From assembly GCF_000699445.3 (NCBI RefSeq), contig NC_067195.1, positions 20,971,287 to 21,035,286 of the forward strand: a stretch of 64,000 bases of DNA, given 5' to 3'. Position numbers and translations under genes: made by a program. Each line of letters opens with the position of its first letter. Positions within the stretch are counted from its first letter, which is position 1. The notes beneath the pieces were generated by a model. The model did not search any database. It was not told where the DNA came from and worked only from the letters and a program-made list of their open reading frames with translations. Positions 11,900-23,714 of this stretch are shown piece by piece. This DNA comes from Schistosoma haematobium (lineage: Eukaryota; Platyhelminthes; Trematoda; Strigeidida; Schistosomatidae).

Positions 11900-13111
11900 G
11901 AACAACTCACTTAGGCTGAGCGTATTTTAGAGCTTGTGTCTGAAGAAGTGACGAAAAGACTGTTGTCTCCCTACGATGCAGTTGCATACTATCTTCCCGA
12001 CCGCACACACCCAAATAAGTTAAAGGAAATTTTTCCTAGAGCAGGCGATTTGCCGAACGTCAGCTTCCAAGACATCCTCCATAGGAAAAAGTTTGATAGA
12101 TCTACAAGCTTCCTTCTGTTAAAGTTTGGCTGTCGTTGCTGTGCTAGATAATTTATTGATTCGAGCAAAAATATCAGCTCGATAATTCCAGTCAAGAGTA
12201 TAAAAGTCACTCTAAGCCTAACGCACTGTCAACGTCGAGTTGGGAGACGTGAATCGATAGGGCTGTATGATAGTGATGCAGCAAATAACCAACTGAAGTT
12301 AGTTCGCAGCACAGTAAATAGATTAAGGCGCATGAAAAATAAGCGTGATGTCAATCCACAAACGGCAGATCAATCTGTGGATATAGATGACTCTGGAGTT
12401 CAGAAACCTTTGAATAGGATATGGATTTCAACGGTCACCGAAAATCATAACGACATTTTAATCCCGATTATTTGCGCAGTATAGTACTTATATGTGGGCC
12501 GTGTGACGAAACACACCAATTCACTTGAAAATTAGTCCTCCTTAAGGTGTTCCACAAGATCACTCAAATGAACTTAAGTACGTCTCACGGAGACAACAAA
12601 ACTCTAGCTCTGACAAAAAACGTTCCAGGACGCCAAAGAAGGAAACACGTAATATTGAACCCAACGGTTCTGTGGATATCCGAACAACAGTGAGCAGGTT
12701 ATCCCAGCTGATATAATAAAACTTGCCGCCAACACCTCTAAGTAACAAAACTAGTAGTAGACTCGAGTGTAACAAACAATTTTACACTCTGTTTAAGAAA
12801 AACTATCACAGTACCGATCATTCCACTCACCCTCTAAGGCCTAGATCCACTATTAATTATGGTACTAATAGGTTTCAAACCCCAAACTTTACAAACATTC
12901 TTCAGGATCTCATTTGTTATTACTCTCAGAAAAAACTTTCCACACCCTTCAGTACCAACCCACCACATAAAACGGCTCCCATTTATAATAACAGTAGCAA
13001 CTACTTTCCAGTTACGTGCATATCCTTCTCATGTTCACACTAACCCAAACAGCTATAAAAGAGGCTACGGGCTTAACTATCAAAAGCATTTTGCAGATAA
13101 CATTGTACTTC
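11900..13111 (+). pseudogene. CR1-A, probable ORF1 region (5' half of the split element)
   Basis: Open stretches in shifting frames encode a segment beginning SEEVTKRLLSPYDAV (from 11936) and ending FLLLKFGC near 12130, then basic and Asn/Pro-rich protein up to 13111. I do not recognise a catalytic domain. The assignment rests on position: when Ty3-B (13112-21049) is removed, this sequence joins the endonuclease of CR1-A that starts near 21390, in the order ORF1 then ORF2 expected of CR1 elements. The 5' limit is unclear. It could instead be part of an unrelated repeat. Confidence 0.5.
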
Positions 13112-13277
13112 TGTGGTGTTTGAATGAACTAATGATTCCTTTGTACTTGTTGAATGCTTGATTACGAATTCCAAATGCAGTACATTCGTTTGTGCTTATC
13201 TAGTGCTTCTTGATCCGATTACTTTATTTCTGGGATTCTTAGTTCATACTATAATTCAGATACTCCTAATCATCATA
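13112..13277 (+). repeat. 5' LTR of Ty3-B
   Basis: Matches 20884-21049 with scattered substitutions. The sequence after it, TGGCGTCGCGATGG from 13279, is the likely primer-binding site and already contains the gag ATG at 13289. Confidence 0.8.
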
Positions 13278-13288
13278 TTGGCGTCGCG

Positions 13289-13825
13289 ATGGAACAGTTA
13301 GATATTCATTCAACTTCTGAAGCGTTTGAAGATTATTTGGAAAGGTTCGAAATCTGGAGCATGACCAAGAAAGATGTTAAAGGTGATAAAATTGTGGCAC
13401 ATTTCCTGACGTTCATCGGAGGAGAAGCGTATAGCTTATTAAAAATTTTGGCATATTCAGAAAAACCTATCTCACTTCCTTATGCAACTTTTAAGGAACT
13501 ATTGTTAAATCATGTAAATCGCACTAGATTTTTGTGCCGTAAGAGAGCAAAGTTTCATAAGATGATTCGTCGAAATGACCAAAAGGTTAGGGAATTCATC
13601 CTTGAATTGCAGAATCAAGCTGCCAAATGTAATTTTGGTGATAAACTAAATGTTCAACTGAGAGATCGATTTATTTTCAGGAATTAACATACTGGGTTCG
13701 GAAAGAGAGCTGTTAAAAATGCTGAACTGTTACTTTCAAGATGCCAGAACTGCGTGTATTAACCACGAGGCAGTGAATGAACTTTATATCCAGTCGATGA
13801 AGATTTCTAATAATTTGTTTAGTCC
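13289..13825 (+). pseudogene. gag: Ty3-B gag, N-terminal part
   Basis: Starts MEQLDIHSTSEAFEDYLERFE at 13289 and shows capsid-type sequence: FLTFIGGEAYSLLK, then FHKMIRRNDQKVREFILELQ, then CNFG..L...LRDRF. A frameshift near 13680 moves the rest (GINILGSERELLK) to another frame. Near 13825 it is cut by CR1-B. The zinc-knuckle part of the same Gag resumes after 18006. Only about ten bases separate the gag start codon from the LTR end. Confidence 0.82.
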
Positions 13826-13909
13826 TCATGATGGGCGTGCGACGGACACAAAAATAGGGATGCCGATAGGTATACCACCGATGGAGCATCCGTCAACACT
13901 AATGATGAC

Positions 13910-15020
13910 GTGTCGAGGCTCAGCACCATCATTACGTCGACGGTACTAGACTCCTTAAGCAAGCTCGGGTCTCCCATCTTAGGGTCCCTGAACACAACAG
14001 TGGTTGCCAAAAACCCTGCATGTGATTCGACCCACGTTAAGAGAGCCCAAAAGAACCATGCATCACTGCCTAAGCCGAGCAACCCAAGTGTTGCTGTACG
14101 GAAAATAACTGGTGATTTGGTCGCACAGTCTACCCCCAAGACTGTTCGTCCGGCCAACAAAGAGCCCAAGACTCAAAAACGCCCACTGACCTCCAAGCAA
14201 CAGGTTATTAAACCTGAACCCATCGTGAAATCTGGTAAATTAACAACAGTTCGTGACGATTCTCTCATTATCATGAACCTCGTTGACAATCCTGATCTTC
14301 CTCTCAGTCTACAGGACAAAAACGACAGGATGCTCTGGGGTGAATTGAACAAGAAGCTCGAACTTCCTAGAATAGAGCCTTTGACGGTCACCCGGCTCAC
14401 TCAAGGAAAGGATTCTAAGCATCTAAATCACCCGAGGCTTCTCCGAGTAACACTTAAGAATGCTGCCGATGTTGAGGACGTCTTGCTAGCAAGTCACTTG
14501 TTGAAATCCGATGGTAACGTAAAAATATCGCCCGACATACCGTACTCTGAGCGCAATATCATACGGAACATCCCCAAAGAAACTCGCGATCAGTTTTTCC
14601 GCGGAAGAAACATAATTGTGCAAGGTATACCGGAAAATGCAGACCCTACTCAATCAAATTCTGACATCAGGGAATGTAAATTCAATAAACAGTCCTTGGG
14701 GCTCGAACACATACTGACTCAGCATATGACGAGCTAGCCAAGAAGGATGGTGACCCTAGACCCCGTCTAATGAAGACAATCTTCCCATCCCCCCACATGG
14801 CGGCTGCAACTCTGGAAGCTTTTCGTGCCAACAGACGTCGACTGCCACCTGGAATCCACATGCACCCGGATAGACCATACGAGGCTAGGACTAAACACAA
14901 AGGCAAGTTGGAGCTGACCATTCCACTTGTGAACTGTCTAGACGATAAAAAAACGTGTAAATGGCAGGGCCTACCACCTCGGCAACCCTCATATAGGTGG
15001 GCTACCTGCCTATTCACGTA
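13910..15020 (+). pseudogene. CR1-B ORF1
   Basis: The RNA-binding/chaperone-type first ORF of a CR1 element, by position. A frame from about 13910 to 14737 encodes a lysine- and proline-rich N-terminal half, then LRVTLKNAADVEDVLLASHLLK and a basic ending. After a frameshift near 14720 the frame at 14770-15020 continues with MAAATLEAFRANRRRLPPGI. I see no zinc knuckle. Sequence upstream of 13910 in the same region may also belong to it. The function is inferred only from being upstream of the endonuclease/RT frame. Confidence 0.65.
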
Positions 15021-15049
15021 AAGCTCATACAGACAAACAGGAAGAAGCT

Positions 15050-17865
15050 CACGCGTTCCAAATTGAAGGCCTAAACTGCTTATATTTGAACGCCGCGAGT
15101 CTACCAAACAAAATGGATGAACTACGTGAACTTAGCAATGCTAATAAGGCCCATCTGATAGGAATATCTGAAACCTGGATATCTTCTCAGTTCTCGGACC
15201 ATGAGTTAGCATTGCCTTGGATGTCTTTGTTCCGCAATGATAGAAAATCATGATATGGGGGCGGAGTAGCTGTTTACATACGTTCTTGCTTGGAGGTGCA
15301 TCAAGTTCATAACCTCGAGTTTAACAATCTTGAGGAATCCATATGGTGCTCTGTAAGAATGTCCAGTACTTCGAGGTGTCTAGTCGGAGTCATTTACAGG
15401 AAGCCAACTGCCGACATCGAGTACGATAGTCGTATGCTGGAAGGACTATCCCGCTCCACCCGTCTCGGTTTCACACGCATCCTGATTCTAGGGGACTTTA
15501 ATCTCCCTAGAGTCAACTTCGCGGAACACACGTATACTGCAGGCGACAACTCAATTGAAGCTCGGTTCTTCAACCTCATCGATGACTTGGGATTGTACGA
15601 AAATGTGAGGTCGGCAACTCGTTGGAGCAACAGTCAGACGCCATCGCACTTAGACTGTGTATTCACAAACGAAGAATTTCCAGTTGAAAACCTTGCAATC
15701 CTGGTTCCGCTGGGGGAAAACGATCACGCCGCTAAAGCTTTCATTTTTGTCAGCAAAACTGAGCTAATATATCCCACCAACAACATGTGCTGGAATCTCG
15801 AACGGTCGAATGTGTCAGCTCTACACGACTATCTACAACAGGTGGCTTAGGATGTTCACCCCCAACAAGATGTGGACGGTCATTGGGACTTCTTACTGCA
15901 CACGCTCTTATGTGCTATAAAGCAGTCAGTTCATCAAACCGTTCCCAAAGGCTACAAGCAACCTGCAATCATTAAAAACCGCACTTTTCGCCTGCTAAGC
16001 TACAAAAGGCACTGTTGGGCAGAATACAAACGAACTGACAACGACGGAGCGCACAGGCAATATAAACATATCAGGAACATATGCACGAAGGCTATAAGAG
16101 AAGATAGGCTTCAGTATCAGACAAAGCTTATGGACAAATTTGCCTCTAACCCTAGAAGCCTATTCCGCTATGCAGCCTCTCTTCGTCAAGCCAAAACTGG
16201 AGTTTCCCAACTGCTAGGTCCTGACGGCCCGACCAATAACGATGGCGACGCCGCTAACCTTCTGGCGACACATTACTCTCAAACATTTCAGCCGGCTGAC
16301 ATCAACTTTACTGACGACAGTTTCATCTGCAATTTCACAGGACTTTCTGAAGTGAACCTAAGCGCTGACTTGGTGTTCCAGAAACTGCAGCACTTTAGAT
16401 TAGACACTTCTCCTGGCCCGGATATGGTTCATTCGGCCATACTGAGGGAGGCAGCCTCAATCTTGGCTACGCCGCTTAGCGTGATGTTTTCACACTCGCT
16501 AAGCCGAGGCAAATTACCGGAAAATTGGAAGTTGGCTCACATCACACCAATTTTCAAAGGTGGTCGACGCAATGAACCTTCAAGTTATCGGCCGGTGGCT
16601 CTTCTGTCATTACCTTCAATACTCATGGAGTCCCTGATATGCGACGGTTTAAACGACTATCGACTGTCCTTAAATGTCTTGTCACCCCAACAGCATCGTT
16701 TCAGGAAGGGTTACTCTTGTATAACCAACCTGCTGACTGCGGTTGACAGATGGACAAGCATCCTCGATCGCAAGGGAAAGGTTGATATCATTTACCTTGA
16801 TTTCTCAAAAGCTTTTGATAAGGCTAACCATACATGTCTTATCAATAAGCTCAAACAATTGGGTATCAGACCACCTCTAATCGATTGGCTTACTTCATAC
16901 CTAAAAAATCGACACTTTAAGGTTAGGGTTATTTTCACTTTATCTCAGGCTATGGAATATCCTGGTGCGGTCCCCCAGGGCTCAGTACTAGGACCTCTTC
17001 TCTTCTTGATCTACACAAATGATCTTCCTCAACAGGTAACGTCAGACTTATTACTTTTTGCCGACGACGTGAAACTTTGGAGAGAGATACGCAACCAAGA
17101 CGATATACAGGCACTTCAGGAGGATCTGACTCGACTTCAAAGTTGGGCAGACGATAATGGACTTGCCTTTAACACTTCAGAGTGTAAAGTAGTCCATCTG
17201 CGACATGTCGCAGACTACAGTTATAACTTAGGTACCTCCTCTCTAGTAGTATCCTAGGTCGAAAAAGATTTAGGAGTCCTGGCGCCCCATGATTTGAAGT
17301 CTTACGCTAACTGTGACAAAAATGCCTTCCGAGCAAACCTTGCACTGGTAACGTTGAAGCGCATTTTTGGACAGTTTGACGGACGAACTTTCCATACAAT
17401 CTTCAATAGTTTCATCCGTCCCCATTTAGAGTACGGAAACATAGTATTTTCCCCTCGCTCCAAAAGGCTAAGGACACTGTGGATCGTATCCAACGGCGAG
17501 CCACGAAATCACTTCGAGGACTCAAATTTAGACCTTATGAAGAGTGCCTCCAGTCACTTAACCTTTACACATTAGAGTATAGGCGTCTTAGAGGTGATTT
17601 ATTAATGGCTTATAGTATTCTTAACACTTCTGGTCATCCTCTTAAACACCTACTTAAGCTTAGTTCGAATAATAATCTAAGGGGTAACACCCAGAAACTG
17701 GAAACACAACATAGCAAGACGGACTGTAGACACAGCTTCTACTTCTTAAGAGTTGTCAAATGCTGGAATTCGCTGCCGGCCGGGCTAGTCCAAGCGACTT
17801 CTCAGGAGTACTTCAAGAGGCAACTTGACCTATTCTTAAGGACCAAAGACAGCATCACACTATGA
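15050..17865 (+). pseudogene. CR1-B ORF2: endonuclease and reverse transcriptase
   Basis: Endonuclease signatures, in order: LNAASLPNKMDEL, ISETWIS, GVAVYIRSCL, VGVIYRKP, GDFNLPRVNF (about 15490) and a final NDH (about 15720). RT signatures: WKLAHITPIFKGG, YRPVALLS, DFSKAFD (about 16798), GAVPQGSVLGPLLFLIY (about 16965) and the catalytic FADD at 17057-17068. A C-terminal CR1-type region follows (RIQRRATKSLRGL, RRLRGDLLMAYSIL, FYLRVVKCWNSLPA-like near 17740). One frame carries 15050-17450, with TGA at 15251-15253, TAG near 15848 and TAG near 17255. The last part (17479-17865) is one frame off. All catalytic boxes survive. Confidence 0.9.
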
Positions 17866-17988
17866 TTTACCAATTTCTTTTCCTCTTTTTTGTTGACATT
17901 CCCAGGTTCCTGCCTGGAGGATTTGGTGATCCCCTGCTACCAGACACGGAAGCCTGTTAAGCGAAAGCTTCTTCTATTCCGTCCACAA

Positions 17989-18006
17989 CCATTTGAACCA
18001 TTTGAA
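17989..18006 (+). repeat. 3'-terminal tandem repeat of CR1-B
   Basis: Two perfect copies of the 9-mer CCATTTGAA mark the 3' end of the element and its junction with the resumed Ty3-B gag. Confidence 0.75.
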
Positions 18007-18814
18007 TATAATCTCAGGGTCAATCAAATTTGCGTTCGTTTAACAGTGATTCCTTTTCTCATGTAAATATGAAATGTGTTTCAACAACGAATTACCAAGC
18101 AATTCACAAAGGTGAGATCAAGTTTGGTTAATGTTTATCATGTGGAAAGTTTCATTCTCGTAATTCATGTGCATTCCTAATCCTAAGTGTTTTAAATGTG
18201 GTGAGATAGGACACATTCATTCAGTATGCAAAGCTACTGTCCATTTTGCTTCAAGTAGTATTAAATCTTGTAATTTAGATCCCACTAATTTGGATGTTCC
18301 TAGTGATCATTTATCTTTGTCTACTATTTCGAAAGGTAATGCTCATATTCAAAAGCGACTATATACATCGTTTGGTTCATTTCATGACTTTATTGTGGAC
18401 ACAGGCAGTATAGAGTCCATTATTTTATCCAAGAACTTGAAATCCTTAGATCCTAACGTTGTGGTACGACCCACTGAAGTATCAATACTGGGGATTACTG
18501 GACACAGACTTCCCATACGAGGATGTTGTGAATTGCTAATAAGAGGTGATAATTCTTCATACACACCTTGTGAATTTTTAGTTAGCGAAACTGGACTGTC
18601 AATATTAGGTCTAAAGAATTTGAAAAGGCTTAAAGTGGAGTTGTCGTTCCTAGTTTCTAAACAAAATTCTGATGTTTTACTTGAAGATTTGATAGCTACG
18701 TATGCTAAGTGCAGTGGAGGTATGAAAACTCAGACTATAAAACTTCAAGTACAGGGTGATCCAGTCTTTCTTAAAAGACGAATAATTCCTTATGGTCTTC
18801 GAGAAGCTGTCTGA
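18007..18814 (+). pseudogene. Ty3-B gag zinc knuckles and aspartic protease
   Basis: Two consecutive zinc knuckles are encoded at about 18134-18230: CLSCGKFHSRNSC (C-x2-C-x3-H-x4-C) and CFKCGEIGHIHSVC (C-x2-C-x4-H-x4-C). The first lies one frame away and behind a stop. The protease follows with FIVDTGSIESII (DTG near 18398) and a second-lobe motif, LGITGHRLPIRG. The frame ends at 18814 in VFLKRRIIPYGLREAV, which is the start of the RT fingers. Confidence 0.85.
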
Positions 18815-19551
18815 TCAAATGCAATTCCCTTCGGTTTGATCTAAGTTGTTCTCCAGCCATATTTCAGGAAGTTGTGAATAAAGTAGTTGGTGATCTTGAA
18901 GATGTTGAAGTTTATCAAGACGATCTCATTGTTCATGGTTCTGATAAGGTAGTTCATGACGAGGGACTTATTGCTTTATTGCGTCGTTTAATTGAGAAGA
19001 ATATTAAAACGAATCCAAATAAGTGTTCATTTTATGTATCTAGTTTTGAATGCCTAGTTGATGGTAATGGTTTTGGACGAGATATGAAACGAATAGCTCC
19101 ACTGACAAGTGCACCGTCTCCAAAAAATCTTACGGAATTATGTTCACTAGTGGGTGCGCTTCAATACTATTCCCGTTTTATTCCTAATTTTTCTTGTCGT
19201 GCAAATTGTTTATTTAATATTTTGACATCCAATTCATTCAAATGGAGTGAGGAACAAGAGTCATGCTCATGGAATCTACTAAAGTTTCTTCAAAGTGATG
19301 CTTTTCCTCGAATGTACTCCCCTAGTGTACATTCTGTGCTTATTACTGGTGCATCACCTGTGGGAATTGGTGCAGTTTTGGAACAGGAAGGTAGACCAGT
19401 TATTTGTGTTTCATACAAACTTACTGTTACTGAACAAGGCTATTCACAGACCCAGCGAGAAGCGTTAGTTGTGTTTTGGGCTGTTAAAAGACTTCGCAAA
19501 TATTTATTGGGAACGAAATTCACTATTGTTACTGATCATGAAGCTTTATAG
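18815..19551 (+). pseudogene. Ty3-B reverse transcriptase (internally deleted) and RNase H
   Basis: The RT jumps from its first residues (to 18814) straight to NAIPFGL.LSCSPAIFQEVV, so about half of the palm, including the first catalytic aspartate box, is missing. The second box reads VYQDD at about 18910. Later parts are intact: FECLVDGNGF, the connection LVGALQYYSRFIPNFS, and RNase H with ITGASPVGIGAVLEQE and YSQTQREALVVFWAVKRLRKYL. The frame closes at a TAG at 19549-19551, inside the RNase H TDHEAL segment. The deletion alone makes it inactive. Confidence 0.88.
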
Positions 19552-20769
19552 TTTATTTATCATCCTGAAAAATCCTTAGCACTTTCCCCAGCTGCTATGG
19601 TTTAACGATGGAGTATTGCTTTGAGTGCATACGACTATACGGTTCAGCACAGAAGTGCCAAACAGATTCAACACGTCGACTACATTTCTCGACAATCATT
19701 ACAAGATAGACCTGTTAATACTTCAGAATGTTTGTTAGTGCAACCTTTACCAGTGAGACGTCCAGGTCTCACTAGAGAAACTCGTAAATACTTTGGATAT
19801 ATACTCAATGCTATACGGAAAGGTTGGAATGCTAATCTGAAACGTAGATTTCCTGTCTATTTTTCAAAGCGAGATGAGCTATCCATTACTACTGGTGGTA
19901 TTTTGTGTTTAAGTGATCGTGTTGTTATTCCTCCTTCATTGCGTAAATCTGTCCTTGAAGATTGTCATAGCGATCATTTGGGTGTTGAGAAAATAGAGTC
20001 CTTGGTAAGGCTCACACGTTGGTGGCCAGAGATAAATGCAGATGTCGTACATCAAACAATTGTGAAAAATATCATCAGTTGAAAAATCAGCAGTCAAAGT
20101 GGACCCCATGACCAGTATCGTCCGAGGCCTGGCAGAGAATTCATGCAGGCTATTGTGGTCTGTTTCTTGGCAAATACTATGCACTGGTTCAAAGTGGCCT
20201 GAAGTCTTTTTTCACAATTCACCAAATTCTGATTTCACAATCCAAGCATTAAGAAGGTGTTTAGTGGAGAAGAGGTTCCCACGATGTTAGTGACCGATAA
20301 TGGCTCTCATTTTGCTGCAGATGCAGTCGTTACCTGGTTGAATGGTATAGGGTGCAAACTTCTGTTTACTGCTCTTAGACATCCTTTTTTTAATGGTTAG
20401 GTGGAGTATTTTGTCAGGACATTGAAAACTGCTATTGATTCTATTGCTGCCTCGACATTTTGTGAGCTGGAGTTGGGAGTAGATACCTTCATACTGCGAT
20501 ATACAAATGCCAGACATTCTGCGACGAAAGAGACTCTATCAAAGCTATTAAAAGGAAGAATTCTTCGGTCGAATATGAGATGGTTTGAGTCTTCAGAAGT
20601 TACATATTGTCGTGGAAATGATCTTCGACCATCCACGGGGAAGTTCCTGACGAACGTTGGGAAGTCTATGGTGCGAGATCTAGATATCATTGACTTAAGT
20701 ACACATAATCGGCATGTTGATCAAATACAATTCCAAGAACCAGGTGAGTCTGTTCCAACTAATGAGTAA
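19552..20769 (+). pseudogene. Ty3-B integrase
   Basis: The linker (LSAYDYTVQHRSAKQIQHVDYISR from 19621) leads to an HHCC-like zinc-binding domain (DCHSDHLGVEKIESLVRLTRWWPEINADV; the later cysteines are changed). A stop near 20080 precedes the core. Core remnants include PTMLVTDNGSHFAADAV at about 20278-20325, and then EYFVRTLKTAID after a stop near 20400. The C-terminal part reaches a TAA at 20769. Multiple frame changes make it non-functional. Confidence 0.82.
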
Positions 20770-20883
20770 ATTCTAGATAATACATAGTCCTTATCCAATA
20801 CACTGTCTGACAGACACAGGATGAACTTGAGAAGACGTACAATTGATTACAGACACCTAGACTCCAATTTCAGCTGTGGCGGA

Positions 20884-21049
20884 TGTGGTGTTTGAGTGAA
20901 CTAATGATTCCTTTGTACTTGTAGTATGCTTGATTACGAATTCTAAATAAAGTACATTCGTTTGTGATTATCTAGTACTTGTTTATCCGAATACGTTATT
21001 TCTGGGATTCTTAGTTCATACTATAGTTCAAATACTCTTAATCATCATA
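20884..21049 (+). repeat. 3' LTR of Ty3-B
   Basis: A direct repeat of 13112-13277, preceded by a short purine-rich GTGGCGGA. It is followed by ACTCC, matching the 5' flank ACTTC with one mismatch. Confidence 0.8.
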
Positions 21050-21379
21050 ACTCCATAGTCAGCTTGTACCTAATGTTTTTGGATTTCGGCCCTTAGTAGA
21101 ACCTCTGTTAAAGCACTTCGCTCATGTCATTTCGAACCACAAGTGGAACATGAACTTGGTTCCCCCGCGCTGTTTCGATCAGAGGGTATTCTTACCCTTT
21201 CCCCATATGTAACTTCCCAAGCACTTTCACAACTCATTTGATATATCCTCCAATAACTCTAGCTATCAAAATAACGAGCTGGTGAATAACAACCAATCTC
21301 CCACTTTAAACACGTATTATATCTCTGAGGGTTATGGCAACTTCCTCGGGATAATCTCACCTATTTTGATTTAGTGGGC

Positions 21380-22668
21380 CATTTGTTTAATATGTTTCTT
21401 TTTAACGCTGGTTCTATCTGTAATAAAAAGACGGATTTATCTTTATTTATATCCATTAATCAACCATCACTTTTAATGATATCTGAAGCATGAACTAACA
21501 ATAATATTTCGGACCTAAATAAATCTCTTGATAACTGTTTCCTATATTGAGGTGATAGGGTGAAGGAACGAGGCGAAGGATGCCTTATTTACACCCTCTC
21601 TAGCCTAAACTCGCCATTATGTGATATGCTTGAACTAAACAAACTGCAGGACTCGGTGTGGATTGTTTTGAAGCCATCAAATTCTTTTACCTTACTGTTT
21701 GGCTGTATCTACTGTCAACCTGACACATCAGTAGATGAGATAGCAATATTGCCAAAGGTATTCAAACTAGCATCATCCCTTCCATTCTCAGTCAACATTA
21801 TTTGCGGAGATTTCAACATGCCTGATATTTCTTGGTTTCCAGTCTAGGCTCCGAAACGTGATGAACAGTTTAATGAATGTATAGAGCTTGAACAGTGGAC
21901 TCAGTATGTCAGTAGACCTACTAGATATCAAAATACCTTGAACTCATTCTTTGCCAGTAGACTCAGCCACAGTACTGTGTATAATGGAAAAACGTTTAAA
22001 TGCAGCGTTCATAACATTGTCATATATAGCCCTAGTATAAGAACCACAACCAGTAGACGTAAGGCTGTAACACTACGTAGAAACTATCTCAAGGTGGACT
22101 GGAACAACTTCAACAATTACATAAGCAGTATTTATCGGCTAACCCTCTTTACTGCAAACAACGCCGTCATAGTAACAAGTATATTTTATAACAACAGGAA
22201 TATCTTAAGCAAATTAGCATATTTAGAATACTAGAAAAATTAGTTTTCTAAAAGTCTATAAGCACCAGCATGTACGAGAAGACGTTTACAAGGACATTGT
22301 ACTCGATTACGCTACCTTAGTGACATTTCCTCTTTCAATGAGATGACAGATATATTTGTCTAGGAAGATGCAATACAGTCACACTTATCAAACTCCCACA
22401 AAATAAGTCGAGAGGAGGAAACATATCTGTTAAGGACAAAAAACGCAATGAGATCCTAGACTAGTTACGCAACTATTTGGTGAACACATTTGCTCCTCAT
22501 TAACTAAAGAAAAACCACTAAATGAATAAAAATCAATACTAATACCTTCTTGTGAAATTGCTAGTGTAGAACTCAATCTACAGAAAATTTCCTAGGCAAT
22601 TATCATAATGAAACACTTAGGTTGATTGACCAATTGACACTCCGGCTAGCATGCTAAAACGTGGTGAT
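21380..22668 (+). pseudogene. CR1-A endonuclease and linker (3' half of the split element)
   Basis: Endonuclease signatures of a CR1-like ORF2: NAGSICNKKTDLSLFI near 21408, LLMISEA near 21475, VWIVLKPSNSF, FGCIYCQPDTSVDEI and the metal-binding CGDFNMPDISW near 21803-21835. A TAG near 21845 and many later stops break it. From 22250 to 22668 only scattered similarity to the pre-RT linker remains (SREEETYLLRTKNAMRS). It joins 11900-13111 once Ty3-B is removed, and it is interrupted by a solo LTR at 22669. Confidence 0.75.
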
Positions 22669-23145
22669 TGTAGAATCCAAACTACGGTTTGGACTGAAGA
22701 ATAGCCGATCAGGTAGGTTAGACACGCGCCCTCGCCTGTCAAATTCAAAACACATAATCGGGTAAATAGCAGTTCTAAACAAATATTATCACCCGGCTAT
22801 TCAACCAATAATTGTTCAATTAATCAAATCAGTCACAACAAATGAACGCTATTCTATCCTGACTGGATATAACACGCACAAAAGGAGGAGCAAATCAATA
22901 TGGCTGCCGTCAAGAACAAGTACCAAGTAAAGTAAAATAGATGCAGTTCGGGCAGAAACACAAAACTTAGTGATGGCGTAAGAAAAACAAAAACTACAAT
23001 AAAAAATACAAATATTAACAATCCAAATGTAACCAAAAAACTAACAAAGTACAACTAAGGGGATCAATAGGAATTAAGTACAAGTGTATACATGGAGTGA
23101 TTTTCACACACACACACACACAAAACATTCAAAACGGATCTTACA
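22669..23145. mobile_element. Solo LTR 1 with 5-bp target duplication GTGAT
   Basis: A 477-bp unit starting TGTAGAATCC and ending GGATCTTACA, so the ends are imperfect inverted repeats in TG...CA form. GTGAT occurs directly on both sides (22664-22668 and 23146-23150). The reversed CR1-A copy at 29331-29345 reads through the same site without the insert. It matches solo LTR 2 (30652-31318) along its length but lacks about 190 bp present there. A CA dinucleotide run occurs at about 23106-23122. The parent LTR element is not in the window. Confidence 0.88.
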
Positions 23146-23714
23146 GTGATGATATGTGTGGCTTACTTTTCAGTATATTTGCTATATCACTTTATACAGC
23201 GTGTTGCACTACTATCTGGAAAACTACACATATCATCCACAAAATGAAGACAGGACCTGAAGCAAATATTGAAAATTACCGGCCCATAAACATAACCTCA
23301 GTCGTATTTAAAAGCATGGAAAGGGTAGTTGTGGCGGTGCTAGTTGGACATTTACTCACTGGTAATCTCACCTCAACCTCCAAGCATGAGTTTCTCTGGT
23401 CCAGACCATGAGGTACATGCGTAGTAGACTACATGAATGACATAACTCCTAAACGAAACAACGGACTCATTGTATCAGTCCTATTCCTAAACTTTAAGAA
23501 AGCCTTTGAAATGGTCTCAAACAAAAGGCTTCTCGTCAAACTAAAGACCTTCGGAATCGACAACCCACTTTATCCATAGTTTCGTTCTTAACAGAAGATA
23601 AACAAATTTTAATGTAAAATGATTCTTACTCATCACATAGACCAATAACTAATGGAGTCATCTAGGCGTGTGTATCAGGAACATTATTGTTTGTTATGTA
23701 TATAAATGATATAT
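23146..23714 (+). pseudogene. CR1-A reverse transcriptase fragment
   Basis: RT signatures after the solo LTR: DDMCGLLFSIFAISL, WKTTHIIHKMKTG, NYRPINITSVVFKSMERVV (about 23275-23335), a TGA at about 23409, FLNFKKAFE (about 23485-23510) and a late MYINDI (about 23700), where RTE-A cuts in. 23146-23509 is almost identical to the reverse complement of 28968-29331, including shared damage. 23510-23714 is not. Confidence 0.85.

Larger units (their letters stand above)
13825..18006 (+). mobile_element. CR1-B: nearly full-length CR1-clade non-LTR retrotransposon inside Ty3-B gag
   Basis: ORF1, an apurinic-type endonuclease and a complete CR1-type reverse transcriptase follow one another, and the element ends in two tandem copies of CCATTTGAA (17989-18006), as expected of CR1 elements with short 3' repeats and no poly(A). 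It resembles the SR1/pido/Perere group of schistosomes; the exact family is not assigned. The 5' boundary is approximate. Damage is light: two in-frame stops and a third near the RT end, one frameshift between the ORFs, and one near 17460. Confidence 0.85.
13112..21049 (+). mobile_element. Ty3-B: second Ty3/gypsy element, inserted in CR1-A and itself split by CR1-B
   Basis: Short direct repeats of about 166 bp (13112-13277 and 20884-21049), both starting TGTGGTGTTTGA and ending AATCATCATA, enclose gag, protease, RT/RNase H and integrase. Flanks ACTTC (13107-13111) and ACTCC (21050-21054) look like a 5-bp target duplication with one mismatch. The right boundary is uncertain by two bases: a strict TG...CA end would fall at 21047. 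The family differs from Ty3-A: it has ordinary CCHC zinc knuckles, short LTRs and almost no leader. A non-LTR element (about 13825-18006) interrupts gag, and a deletion removes the N-terminal half of the RT. It is dead. Confidence 0.88.
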
